Positions 12,032 to 23,595 of a stretch of 64,000 nt of DNA are shown here, in pieces. The translations under genes were made by a program, and so were the position numbers. The stretch's first letter is position 1, and each line of letters begins with the position of its first letter. The notes beneath the pieces are model-generated. The model ran no database searches. It was given only the letters and a program-made list of their open reading frames with translations, and had not been told where the DNA came from. Source of the DNA: Mariannaea sp. PMI_226 (Eukaryota > Ascomycota > Sordariomycetes > Hypocreales > Nectriaceae); assembly GCA_024336345.1 (NCBI GenBank), contig JANFOG010000004.1, positions 1,426,001-1,490,000 of the forward strand, written 5' to 3'.

Positions 12032-13213
12032 AGATACCTGCCGCTTCCATCGGGTCTGGGTGCGCTTTTTTGTCTTTGGGGTCTTGGGGGAAATTTTTTT
12101 ATGTAACTACTGTACCAATCCTAGATTAAGGCACGGCGAAACGATGTTTTGAATAATGCCCTCAGCATTGATTTTACATGAAAGTGACTTGAAGAAAATG
12201 GCCCATTTAGTTGTGTTTTGTCGTTTGATGCGAAACGCCATTGAGTCGAGATGTGTGCTAGGGCTAAGGTATAATGGGGTCAAATTCCTACCCTGGACGA
12301 CTGCCTCAAAACGAGTGCTCACCATACAATAACCGGCCAGCACAAGGTAAGAAAAGACCGGTGTCTTGCAATAGCATCTCAATTCTATATATACTCACAA
12401 CCAAGGTTTTGCAATAGCTGCGTAGCTTGTGCGGGAGACCTCAGAATTACTAGGTATGAATGAGATAACCACCTCCCGTAAGTCAACTAAAACAACGATT
12501 CGGTACTCTGTAACGTAGGTAGTTATTATGTACATACAGATCGGGCGCTGAGTGGACCACCTGATTAGCGTCACTATCTCGCTGTGTGTCTCACCGAGGG
12601 GCAGAACAGGGACTTGTCATGATGTAACTAAAACCCACAGGCGAAGCGAATCAACTAAGGTACCTCAAGACCCCACTCGAGGCGCATGTCATCCTCCCAT
12701 CATCATGACCTCCACTCCTCCCGCAACGCCAAATACATCATCCTCATGCAGATAGTAACTAACTTAGCAAGCATGATGATAACCACCTCAAGCGTGCCAT
12801 GTCCCTGCGATGAAATAGGGAATAGAGGTACGCCTCTTTCTCCCCTGGGCCATTAGCCAACACCCAACACCAGACATGGCGATATACACATGTATGATAC
12901 ACAATTCACACAGCAGATGGGTGGGTACCTAGACAGAACATAATGTACCTAGGTAGTTATATACTGAACTGTTCAGTTCGGAATCGCTATCTCCAAAGGA
13001 TACAAAGTGTGCGCTGTTTCAAGAAGACACCAAATATAAACCAAACCCAAACCGAAACCCAAAACAACCGTAAAGTCCAACATTGTTCGCCGCCGCTCTT
13101 CTGTCCCAAGTTGGTATACCTGCCATAGACGCCTATCCCACTATTCTCAAGCACTTCCCAAACCTGTGCATGCCCTTGTATGGGTATATGTTCCCGTAAC
13201 CATGACGCCCCAT
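12016..13213. other. convergent intergenic region
   Basis: 3' flanks of IDH2 (+) and the F-box gene (-). It contains GGTACCT/ACCTAGGTAG words near 12930-12960. Short open frames have no recognisable features. Confidence 0.55.
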
Positions 13214-16200
13214 TCAAAGTCGGCCAGATCGAATCTCCTTGTCAAAGATTTTGATGCCCCATACCTCGTAGAATTGCAGCACCCCCACCGTCTTCAGTCG
13301 CAGTCGCTTGCCATAGTTGAATGCATCGTCCTCGTCCTCTTCACTTTCACTATCAGTGCCCCAGTCGCTTATCGGTAACAACGGTAGCGAGTCGTTATTG
13401 TGCATAGGGTTGAAGACGGCTTTGCCCTTGCCTTTGTTCCGTCTCTTGGGCTCCTCGCTTATTTTGGCCGTCTGTGAAGGTCGGATGACGCGGTCCAGGC
13501 GCTCGTCTTCCATAGCGATCCATTCTAGTTGCAGTTCGGGATGATGAGATAGATTATCCACGATAAAATTCAAAGTTTCGCGCATAACCCATATACATGT
13601 ATCGTTATTTCTGAAATGGAGGATGTTGATAGCCTTCAGGTTCACTAGGCCGGAAAAATACTGCATAAATGCATGCTGAAAAGAAGGTCAGTGGAAAAAA
13701 CACTTAGTTGAAACAAAAAAAAAAAAGGGGGGGTCTTACCACTGCGTGGATGTTCATGCTAACGGCTAGTTCCTCGAGCTGGACTCCCGCATTGCAAATA
13801 AGAATCATTGCTTTCTGGTTGACATCCCATTTAGAGCCATTGGACTCATCCTTGATCATCAAGCGTTTCAAATGAGGCATATGCTTCTTTAGCACGAGAC
13901 GGCGAATTTGATCAATAGTAGTTGTCGACTTAGGAGCGAAAGGCTCCGGCCTGTGCTTAGAACTGCGTTCAAGCATAAAAAGCTCATCGAGTTTGTCCAG
14001 TTGGGACATGCAGTTTAGGAAAGCAGTTGAAACATGATCGGTAAAGACACTCCTCAAAGCCAAGGGTCTTACTTTGTTTTCCTTGGAGAGCATCGTCCAA
14101 ATTGGAACCTGATTGCCAACATTGAGGAGCGTGAGATTTTTGATACACGAGAGATCCATAGCTCTCGAGAGTACTGATGCTTTGACAGGAATCAGGTGGA
14201 TGCTCAAAGTCTCCAATGAGAACCCACGAGTGTCTCGAATGTACTCGTCCATAGAATGTTGGCGTCGATCAGAGGTGGATTCCTCTTCCTCTTGGTGGTT
14301 AGGCAGCGTGTCTTTCAAACCCATCATCTCATTTCCAACCGCCTGTACCTGGGCACATGTTTCCTTTACTTGGCTAGGATTGGTATCTGTTCCACTAATA
14401 TGGAGTTTTTTGGTATCCTGGCAAAGCACTTGCGAATGCTCCTGGAAATGGTTGAGATTGGGTGAGAGCCCTTCCGAGTTGGTCAGCCTCGTGTTGAGAG
14501 CTTTGGCGGCTAGGCTTCGGAGGGACAAACCATTTGCAACTGAAGATGGTTCTCCAAGAGGCCCTGTCATCGGTATCACCTCTGGCTCGAGTTCATTTTT
14601 GCCGGCCTGATCATCAGACTCTTCCTCGATATCATCTATCACGTCAGGACGTGCAATATCAATATCATCAGGAACCATATCACGTTCGACAGCCTTGCCC
14701 TTATACTGGCTGGATGGTATTGCTGAACTTGAAGATTCTTTGTCTTCAGGCTGTGTGGTTTGATTATCTTGGATTTCCGTAGCATTGTCCTTGTCTGGTG
14801 AACTGTCGTTTTTGGAAGACTCTCCCTCAACTGCTTTAGGAGAAGCATCGCCTGATTTGACATATTTTCTAGCAGCCTTTTCGATAACTTCAAGAATCTC
14901 CTGTTGCGCAGTGTTGAAGTGTCGCGAGCCATTGTTCATTGTCATTAGTTTGGCAGAAACCTCCTTGATTGCAGTGACAAACTCTTCCCTCGCATCATAT
15001 GCACCCTCGTTTCCAGATGCATCATTCTTGTCATTTCGGGATGAGATATCCCGTGGATCCCGCTGAAACGGCGATTTCTTGACTATGAAAGGTTCAACAT
15101 CAAAGATTCTTCCCAGAACAGATTCTTGAAGTTTTCGCTCTTCTTGTGATCGGAACGTTTTAGTAGGACCATTATCGCCAAAATTAGAACCAGGTGGTGA
15201 AGGGGGAGGAACATGAAACTCGTCTTCAACGTCAGAATCTTCAGGATCAGAGTCTCCTGATAGGGAGTTCCGAGCTTGAGACGCGAGGGAGTCGGATAGA
15301 GACAGGTTGAGCTCTTTGAGTGTGGAAGACGAATTGCGTACACATGTCTTTAGCTCAGCGACAATATCAAGACTGTCTATGTCAAGAACCGAAAGGCTCT
15401 TGAGTTTCTTAAATCCCGAAAGTGTTGGTGGTTCAGGTGAGAAAGCGGTACGCCTGCCGGGCTGACTCTGGATCCTAGCCGTTGACGAACTTGAAGGCTG
15501 CCCACTTGCGCCCATGGAAGGAAACGGCGGGGTCAATGGGGGTGGGGGTAGATCAGACCAGTGAGTCTGGGGCGGCGCGTCGTCGAGAATCAGTGGGAGA
15601 GGCGGAGGAGGGGCGTAGTATGACTCTCCAGCTTGCATACGGATATGAAGTGTTGTCAAGGTCTGTATCTTGTGTAGTTCCCGATATACGGGTCTACTGA
15701 GTTCCACCCGAATGTTCCACCTAACCGAAGTTACTTAGCACAAGAAAAGGACCGGGTGTGATGTATGCAGTGTTACCCACCGAAAAGTTTCCAAGGACTT
15801 GGCCTTCCTTAAGGAAAGGGATAGCAAAGTATTGAGAAACTTGCCGCAACTAGCGCTGTAGATATACGGCTTGTAAGCATGCTCAGCCTTAACACCAGTG
15901 CTTACAGTGTCCATGGACAGTTCCTTGAGATGCTTGGCGTAATTGTACTCGCTCGTGGTGAAGGTGTCAAGGCCACCCGCCAGTCCATCGATAGGAGAAT
16001 CGAACCTGAGATCATCATCGTCGGGAAAGAGGATATTGAAACTCCGGTACAGCTGAGCGGAAGCGAGTTCATGAAAGTGTTTGGATACGAGGGCGACGCA
16101 GATTAGGTCGGATTGAGAGCACTGGAGGACAAGTGAGCAATGTGAGCAGAGTTCCTATACTATAAGATCAAGCAATTGCGGGCACAAACATGAGAGAGAA

Positions 16201-16291
16201 TCTCCTGCTGGGTCTCTGCCGGAAGGTTGAGAAAAGTCAGCGAAGGCCTGGGTGCGGGGGCAGCCTCGTCGCCGGCAGCCTCCGCAGCCAT
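13214..16291 (-). CDS. F-box domain protein
   Basis: Four exons on the minus strand: 16291-16190, 16121-15781, 15720-13740 and 13675-13214, giving about 961 aa. The F-box lies at residues 17-60: LTFLNLPAETQQEILSH, continuing across intron 1 into CSQSDLICVALVSKHFHEL. Leu-rich stretches follow at about residues 120-170 and 200-260, then a long, Ser/Asp/Glu-rich low-complexity middle, and further Leu-rich segments near the C-terminus, suggestive of irregular LRR-like repeats. F-box proteins bind Skp1 in SCF ubiquitin ligases and select substrates; the substrate here is unknown. Intron 1 uses the less common donor GTTTGT. A poly-A/poly-G stretch sits in intron 3. The F-box assignment is solid, while the exact exon 1-2 joint is inferred. 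Confidence 0.82.
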
Positions 16292-19200
16292 GGTCGCTAT
16301 TGTCGGGAATAGCGGAGCGATGAGAATATCGCAGAACGATTTAAAAACAGTGATCGATACGTAGAAGGAGGTGATTGATGAAGGATAAAGCAGGATTCGG
16401 CGCTCGGGTGTTGCTTGAGGTGGAACGTGACCGGATTTGGGGGTTAAGTGGATGTGACGAGTGGTTGCGGTTGCGGCTGCGGCTGCGACTGCGACTGGGG
16501 ATGCGACTGGGGATGCGACTGCAGACCTGATGTAACAGGAGCCGGGGCGGTTCAGCAGAGTCTAGAGGGAGCGTAGGAAGAAGGAACGGCCAAAATGGAG
16601 AGGGCAGATAATTTGTACACTGAAGAAGAACTGTTTCTGTGGCCCGTAGACAAGTGGCGATGAGCAGGTCTTTGTTGGTGGTGTTTTCTTGCCGGTAGGT
16701 TGGTAGGTACCTGGTAGGTAGTTGAGGTGTAGGTGCAGGTGCAGGTGCAGGTGCATGCGCAGGTGGACGTGGTGGTGAATTGATGGCGGGGCGGGCCAAC
16801 GATTCGCCCCAAGGTTACTCGGCTAGGGTACCTTTCCGGAGTCAACCTTGAGTGCGTGGGAGGATGCTTTCTGAAGCGTGCTACACGGCATAGAAACAGA
16901 GCGATGTGTTGAGAGACCACCGTGCTAAACCGAAGGAGGCGGATGGGCACATGGGATCATGGGCTCAGGTGGTGAGTGATCCGCCATGCGGCGTGAAGCT
17001 ACGTGCGGGACAGTAGGTCTGTACAGAGTAGCGCAGTGTCCACATTACCACGTCCATGCTTGCTTTGCTTGCCTTGGTGGAGCGCTGGTGGAGAGCTTGG
17101 TGGGGAGACAGCGGATGGTGGAGAGGCTCTGGGGGGCATGGTGGCGCACCATTTTGGGGGATGATGGGGGGAGGGCGCATTTAGTCCAGTTCTGTCTGGG
17201 CGAATAGAAATCACGAGTCTCATGGGCACCTTATTAGCCAACGTTTGTTTGATGACGGGTGGGTGAGTTAGTGTGTCAACGGTTTGGTTTGGTTGTGTTG
17301 CGTGCTACAAAATGTGAGACCTCTGTAGGTTCATATTGGGAAACACGGAGAACAGATTGACAGCCTCGTCCAGAATATCTGACACGCCTGCATATCTATT
17401 TATCTAGGTACCAATACAATGGAGATTTCGTCTTAGACAAGACGCAAGATGGGCATTGTGCATTTCTTGGATAGTTCCAGTTCCAGACCGAAACATGTCT
17501 CGATGGTTTTCGGTCACAAGTACGTAGCCACTTAAGATACGCACCGGTTCAACCACCATGAAAACTAATGTCTTTTGGAGGCTTGTGCGAGTCTATAAAT
17601 CACTGAAAGCGAAACTTTAAATCTTGATCATATTCATTACGGACGTATACTTCGACACCTACTTTGGCTGGCTTTGGATACACCAAGCCATCCTAACGAG
17701 TACCTTGCAGAACCAGAGCCCGCGCTCCAGACATCACAGAATCTGAATCTAACATGAAAGAATTTAGGTACTAGGATGGGGATGACTAAAGATATCGCAA
17801 CGATTGCCGTCGTCCCTTCCATAGGATCAGGCCACAAGGGTCCCAGGATGAGTGTTTGCACCGCCCTCCTCGAGCCGGGTTGCAGATTGCTGAAAGATGT
17901 TCTGGGTTTAAATGCAACCAGGGAATACGAAGGCGGAACACAAGCTGTTTTGGCTCAGTGTAGAGGGCCTCAAAAACGCGCCTCTGGGGATTATTGCAAT
18001 ATAGTTACCGCCACCCGAAAATTATGGACCATGGCTGTACCGGCCAGGTTCACACTGCCAGCAATGCGTAGGTAGCTGGCCCAAAATGCAGGGGAACTGA
18101 AAGGCCAGCTCAGCAACGATACTTGGTTAGTCGTTGAAATGGGATTAGCCAGATAAAGCCAACTAATTTATTAATACCTTTATACAGTGTGACAATAAGC
18201 TGAACTTAGTGCAGCATGTGTAAAGTGGTTGGAACTTAACATATATCTAGAGGCAGGTATACTGGTTCGCATGGCATGAGTAAGTTAACGGCTGAGAAGT
18301 GAGTGATGTGGGATTGGCCAAATTTTGGAGACGAGTATCTGTTGGATTATTCAAGGATATACTGACTTGAACTTATTTACCGAATATCCGCTGGTTAATG
18401 ATAATGATGATGAGGATGAATATTGCCACTCGGCTCTGGCTCGAAATATCAAATATTGGGTTCTCTCATCTGTGAACAACTTAAACTGTCAGTTCTCATA
18501 GGGGTATCACAACCCCTCATTGATCGACCAACCGACACCATGATTAGGAAGTGAAATACGACAAAAATTGAATAATACACGGTCAACGACCGGGTAACTG
18601 GAACGAATATTGTCCGTCCTGCTCCGAGTTGCCACCCTACACAGCAGAGCTCCTACTAGGCAGGCGCACCGGCTCTCCCTCAGCCGCAAGAGTGTGGTAC
18701 TCTAGCGGCTAAAAATCGACAGAGATTGTTGGCTTGAGCCTGGAAGATGAAACTTGGGGATCTGACACCCCCAGTAAAGTGCAGTGAAGTGCAACAAAGT
18801 GCACCTTGGGGGGTCCACTTGCAAGGCTGTGCCCGGGCCGTCCAGTCACCCTTGAATCAGGCCAAACGAAAATCCTCCCTGTAAGAACAGCTGGAAACGG
18901 AGGACGCAGTAAAAAGCACGGGGCTCTCTCCCCCATCTCCATTTATTGATAAACAGCACTGTTCCTAGGACTTCGTACATTCTCTTTCCAGTTCTGGTCC
19001 CAATTTTTTTTGATCGACTGCGTTCGTTTTCTTTTTTTGAATTTTGTTTTTCATCTTCTAATTCACCGTCTCCTTTTGCTTCCTTCTTCGCCACCACTTT
19101 ACGAGACTCTCTGGCGCAGTCAACCGAGGCTGACTGACGTGGCCCTCCTGTCGTCTCTCTCTGCTTTTTGTGATGGTTGGCATCTTGTCGCCACACTTTC

Positions 19201-19310
19201 AACTACAGAGCGTTCATTTTTGCCAGCCACTTTTCTAGTCCCCAAACTGGTCGCTCTCAAACAAGACGCCCAACCAACATTCCCAAGGGTACCATTTTGA
19301 AGTGTATACA
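16292..19310. other. 3 kb divergent intergenic region
   Basis: No supportable gene lies between the F-box gene (-) and the transglutaminase-like gene (+). The left part has GC-rich simple-sequence stretches (GGTTGCGGCTGCG around 16464-16515 and AGGTGC units near 16731). The middle (17400-18700) is AT-rich and unstructured. The right part ends in a T/C-rich leader (18960-19200) typical of a 5' UTR. Confidence 0.5.
16731..16754. repeat. AGGTGC hexamer microsatellite
   Basis: Four tandem copies of the AGGTGC unit, flanked by related TAGGT and CAGGTG words, lie upstream of the F-box gene. Confidence 0.8.
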
Positions 19311-21412
19311 ATGGCCGACACCGAGGAACCCCAGTTTTCGACTTTGGCCGAGCGTATCGCGGCACTTAACAAACAGAAGAATTTCCAGAGCAACGCGGAG
19401 CCCATTCGCAAAAGGCCCCCCCACCTCCTCCTGGTCGGCCAGCATGTGAATCGAGGTCTCAGTCAATATCAGCCGTCTCCAATGTGTCAGAAAGCCCTCC
19501 AACGCAGGGAAGTCCGTTGATGCCCCCTAGGCCTAACAAGAAAACCACTGCTTTACCCGCGCCTGTTCAAAACCCATTAGTTATTCAGAAGGATGTCAGC
19601 AAGACTCATCAACAGAATCTCGCGCCACCTCCTCTGCCAAGCCGTGCAACACCCAACCAGGCAGGATTACCTTCTCTCCCTCCAAGAAGAGCATCAACCC
19701 AGGCGTCCAACTTGATGGTGAGACGCAGCTCTGCGTCCTCTGAGTTATCGCAGCTTTCCACCGTATCGGCATTATCAATCGGTCACACAGCATCATCTGT
19801 TACCAGTCAGGGCTCTGACGGTACCATATATAAGTTACCCCCATCTTATGATCCGACCAGCCTCCCTCCACTACCACCAACCAAGAGAGAACGTGAGGCC
19901 AAGCAAGCAGAGGAGGCCATCAAAGAAGCTGAAGCAGCCAATGCAGCCCAAGCAAAGATTCATGCTGTGGTCGCTCGACCCGTTCCCATCACTCCTGCAG
20001 TGCACCAAACTGAGCCTGCTTCAGGGACTAAACCTGGCCTCCCCCCCCGACTCCCTTCACGACCAGTAAAATCGCAGGTAAATCCAGCGTTGGTTGCTCC
20101 GGAGCCTGCCCTGCCGCCTCGAAAAGTACCGCCTCGTCCAGGGGCGAATGCTGTATCGCACTCCATCAAGGGGTTTTCAAGCGGGAAAGCCCAGCAGCCA
20201 GGGCACCAACCGCCGCCGCTACCAAATGCTCGGCCTGCGCTCCCAAGCCGGCCAACATCCAATGATGAGCCTCCTCCTGTACCTGTTGCCTCGCGTCCGT
20301 CACTTGCGCAGATCAAGGCAGCATCGTCTCAAACAGACATGTCCAGTCGAGTTGTCAAGTGTTGGGTCTGTCACGACTGGAGCGGCCCTGATGGTGTGGC
20401 AAACCAGTTTCCCCGACACTCCTTACCTAGGAGCGATCCTGTCGGCCACTTGGCCCGAGGGCTCTGTGACCCATTCCCATCTTATACTGACAAAGCTCGG
20501 GCAATCTTTACCTGGTTCCATTACAATATTACTTACGACACTGTATCATTCTTTGCAAATAATATCAAGCATATGACTGTTGAGGATACAATTTTTAGCG
20601 GAAAGGCTGTGTGTCAAGGATATGCAGAGACATACAAGGCAATCGCGAACAGAGCCGGACTCGAATGTGTCCTTGTGAGCGGGCACGGGAAGGGCTATGG
20701 TTACAACGCATTGAAACCGGGAGAACGTCCTCCTCCTGCCAAACCTGATGGCCACGCTTGGAACGCGGTCAGAATTGATGGCGGCGAATGGAGATTGCTA
20801 GACGCTTGCTGGGGTGCAGGCCACCTTGACACAGGCACGAATGAATATGTCCAGAAGTTCGCTCCTGAGCAATTCACCCGCACCAACGAGAAGTTTGGTT
20901 GGTCACATTTCCCCAAGGAATCAAAGTACCAGTTTCGAAGCGACGGTAGAGCGATGAGGTGGGAAGAATACTATATTGGCGAATTTGTTGGAGAGACGCC
21001 TACTTTCTACGACAAAGTGAAAGCCGAAGGTATATCTCCGGAGAGCGTGGAGCCAAAAGACAAGAATATTTCCGTACATAATGGCGGGGTCGTTCGGTTC
21101 CAGTTTTCCAAGATATGTGAGCATTGGACGTCGGAAAAATTCGGAGAGGGCAAGCCACCGCTGCTACTCCTCAGCATTAACGGGGTTGATGGGCGGAAAG
21201 CAGAAATGGTTCCAATGGAGACCAATGGCTACTGGCATTGGCTAGATGTGAACGTAAGAGATCTGGGAGCACCAGGTCAGGCGATTCAGGTTGCCATGCT
21301 GACATCAATGGATGGACGGGACGCGAGAGGTGCAACGGCACAGGAGTATCTTTCGAAGAAGGGCAAAGTCGGTATGAGCTGGGGTTATGTAATGAGATGG
21401 GAACTGGTCTGA
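19311..21412 (+). CDS. transglutaminase-like (Cyk3-related) protein, frame broken in a C tract
   Basis: The reading frame starts at ATG 19311 (MADTEEPQFSTLAERIAALN) and runs to a run of seven C at 19416-19422. The rest of the protein, to TGA at 21410-21412, is one base out of frame. With eight C the product would be about 700 aa and continuous, reading into a polyproline stretch. The first half is Pro-rich with many PPLP/PPR motifs, suggesting SH3 partners. The second half (from about residue 340) is a transglutaminase/protease-like domain with an apparently complete triad: C435 (GKAVCQGYA), H482 (DGHAWNAV) and D498 (LLDACWG). The family includes yeast Cyk3, a cytokinesis factor; the N-terminal SH3 domain of Cyk3 is not visible here. 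A 47-nt intron (19354-19400, ending GAG) could also restore frame but would remove the conserved-looking N-terminus. Confidence 0.78.
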
Positions 21413-23595
21413 TACGAATCATGAAGTAATAAGTGGAATAGAACATAAACGATGATACACGGCATCTATCTACTTGGTTAGAGAATTTGGGTAGGTAGAC
21501 AAAGGGTAAATAGTAGGTTCCATTGACATCTATTCAATTTATGGTACCTAGAAAGAGATACTCTCCTGCCTACTTACGTAGGTGTGCAGTATCCTGGCAT
21601 CTAGAACACCTATGGAACTGATTTGTATAGATTCAGTTTGTGGTTGATACTATATCATTGATTCTAGATTCACATCAGCTCTAGTTTCCGCCAGAAAATA
21701 CTAGTTAGCTCCAACCCAGCCAGTCTCGAGATGAATCAATGCAAAGAAAATTTAATGATACCATGTTGTCGGTTTCCTTAGCTCCGATGCATCTCGTTGA
21801 TATGCCATATGCACCTAGTTCCAAACACCGAAGACGGAGGGGCAACTGTTCAATCTTTTGGGGTTTGATGTAATATCAAATGCAAATATAACGGGATAAA
21901 ATCATGTAGGCTGACAAGCGCCTTACTTGCTTACCTAGGAACTGTAGGTACAGCAAGTAACAGTTAGACAGGCAGATAGATAAGTAGGCAATCAGATCAT
22001 CGTCCGCCCCCCCCTTTCACTGTAATACCTCGTGAATATGCAATTAGGTTGGAAATTGGCGAATAGGAAATACAGACCTGACAACATGTTCCCTCGCACA
22101 ATACAACGCGTACTCGACAGGCATGACACTTTCAAGATTCCCTTTTCTCAGTGTTGCTTTGCAAGGGCACGTACGTAACTAATCTTATGACCTAAAGTAA
22201 GGCAGCAGCTATTGAGGCACCAGTAAGTTACCTATAGTAAGTTACCTAGGTAGGTAGGTAGGTAGGTAGGTAGGTAGGTGATGAAGGTTTTCCCAATTTT
22301 CCACTTCCACTTCACTCTAGCCGCCAGAAACGAGAATCACAACCATCTTGGTTAGACTTGTTCAACCACTGCAACTGACAACCTTAGCCATGCACTGCCA
22401 CGACGCGATCTATGCGCGTCATGGTCGCGAAGGTGACAGTCATCAAATCGACCTGTCATTTACATGACCTCTCGGATCCTTGATATTGCTGGTTCACACA
22501 GCACAGCAATCCGAAATTGCCCGGATGGAAGTGCTTTCATGGACGGCATGTGCAGTTCTCCAAAGTGTGGCGTGGAAGCAAGTCTCACCGACGCGGGGCA
22601 TCGCATCTCCAACATGGACCCATGGGCATCAGAGCCATTGGACGGACGCTTGGGGTCGATCTCCCAAGGTACAGTAAACCACTTATGTAGTAGTTTGGGC
22701 TGCCTCCCTTCGATATGTAAGTCAATCATATGCCGAGCGGCGGGCCTCTGTTACGCTTGTGTCTAGACTTTTTCAGGGCAAAGTCAGCCACGGCATTATC
22801 AAGTGGACTTTCACCGGCCTGGGCGACAAACTCGGAAAAAGAGAGAGGCCAAGAAAATAACCAAACTCCAAGCATTTTAGCACCTCGGCCGCCTGCAGCG
22901 ACCCCCGGGTAGCGGCATGGGTATCCATGGCTATTGTCGCCCATTCTCCGCACTCATGGTGCTAGCGTCGACGATGGACACTTTGGAGTGGCGAACGCTA
23001 TTGGACCAACCGGCGCAACATATCTGCCGTCATCGCTGCCAAGAAACGCCTTCTTTGAGGAGAGGATTGAGGCCAGAACAAGGAGACCTTTGCATGCTAC
23101 ATAGCCCCCTCCCCCTCCTCCTCCTCCAAAAGCTTCCCCCAAAGAGTCTCTGCACCTGCACACCGTCGACTACTTTCGAAAGGCCTGGGCGTGTGCTCTC
23201 TTTTGTGGGGTTGTCCAAAATGCTTTTCCGACTCGGGCGTACCAGCTCACCAAGATAAACTTCCCCGTGACTGATTTTCCTAGCATTAAAGTAACCGGAC
23301 TTTGTTCGCACCGTTTATTTAGTTCCATCCATGGGTGGCTGTGGCAGTGGTGGGATCGCCAAGACACCATGTTCACCATCTACGGGTCCTGGGACCCTGT
23401 CTGATGAGGACTTGGATGCATGCCGCCATTCCGGGAACCTTGCCATTTTCCATTGTGTAGTCTACCTTTTTACCTTTGTTATAATTATTAGCCCGCCCAC
23501 CCGAAAGTCGGACACACTCCCTAGTCTTGGTCTCTCTTTCGAGTCCCAGCCTCAAGGATCCATATCCAGCTGGCCTTTAGCGAACGACTCTCGAG
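21413..23595. other. intergenic / HAK promoter region
   Basis: 2.2 kb without a supportable gene. It holds the TAGG microsatellite at 22247 and several GGTACCTAG words. The last few hundred bases before 23596 are pyrimidine-rich and probably the 5' UTR of the potassium transporter. Short open frames near 22460-22770 lack protein-like features. Confidence 0.55.
22247..22278. repeat. (TAGG)8 microsatellite
   Basis: Eight perfect tandem copies of TAGG are preceded by a short duplicated AGTAAGTTACCTA word (about 22222-22246). Confidence 0.92.

Noticed and set aside
16341..16799. Minus-strand frame upstream of the F-box gene
   Set aside because: Made of simple repeats (Pro-Ala-Pro and Arg-Ser-Arg) from microsatellite-like DNA.
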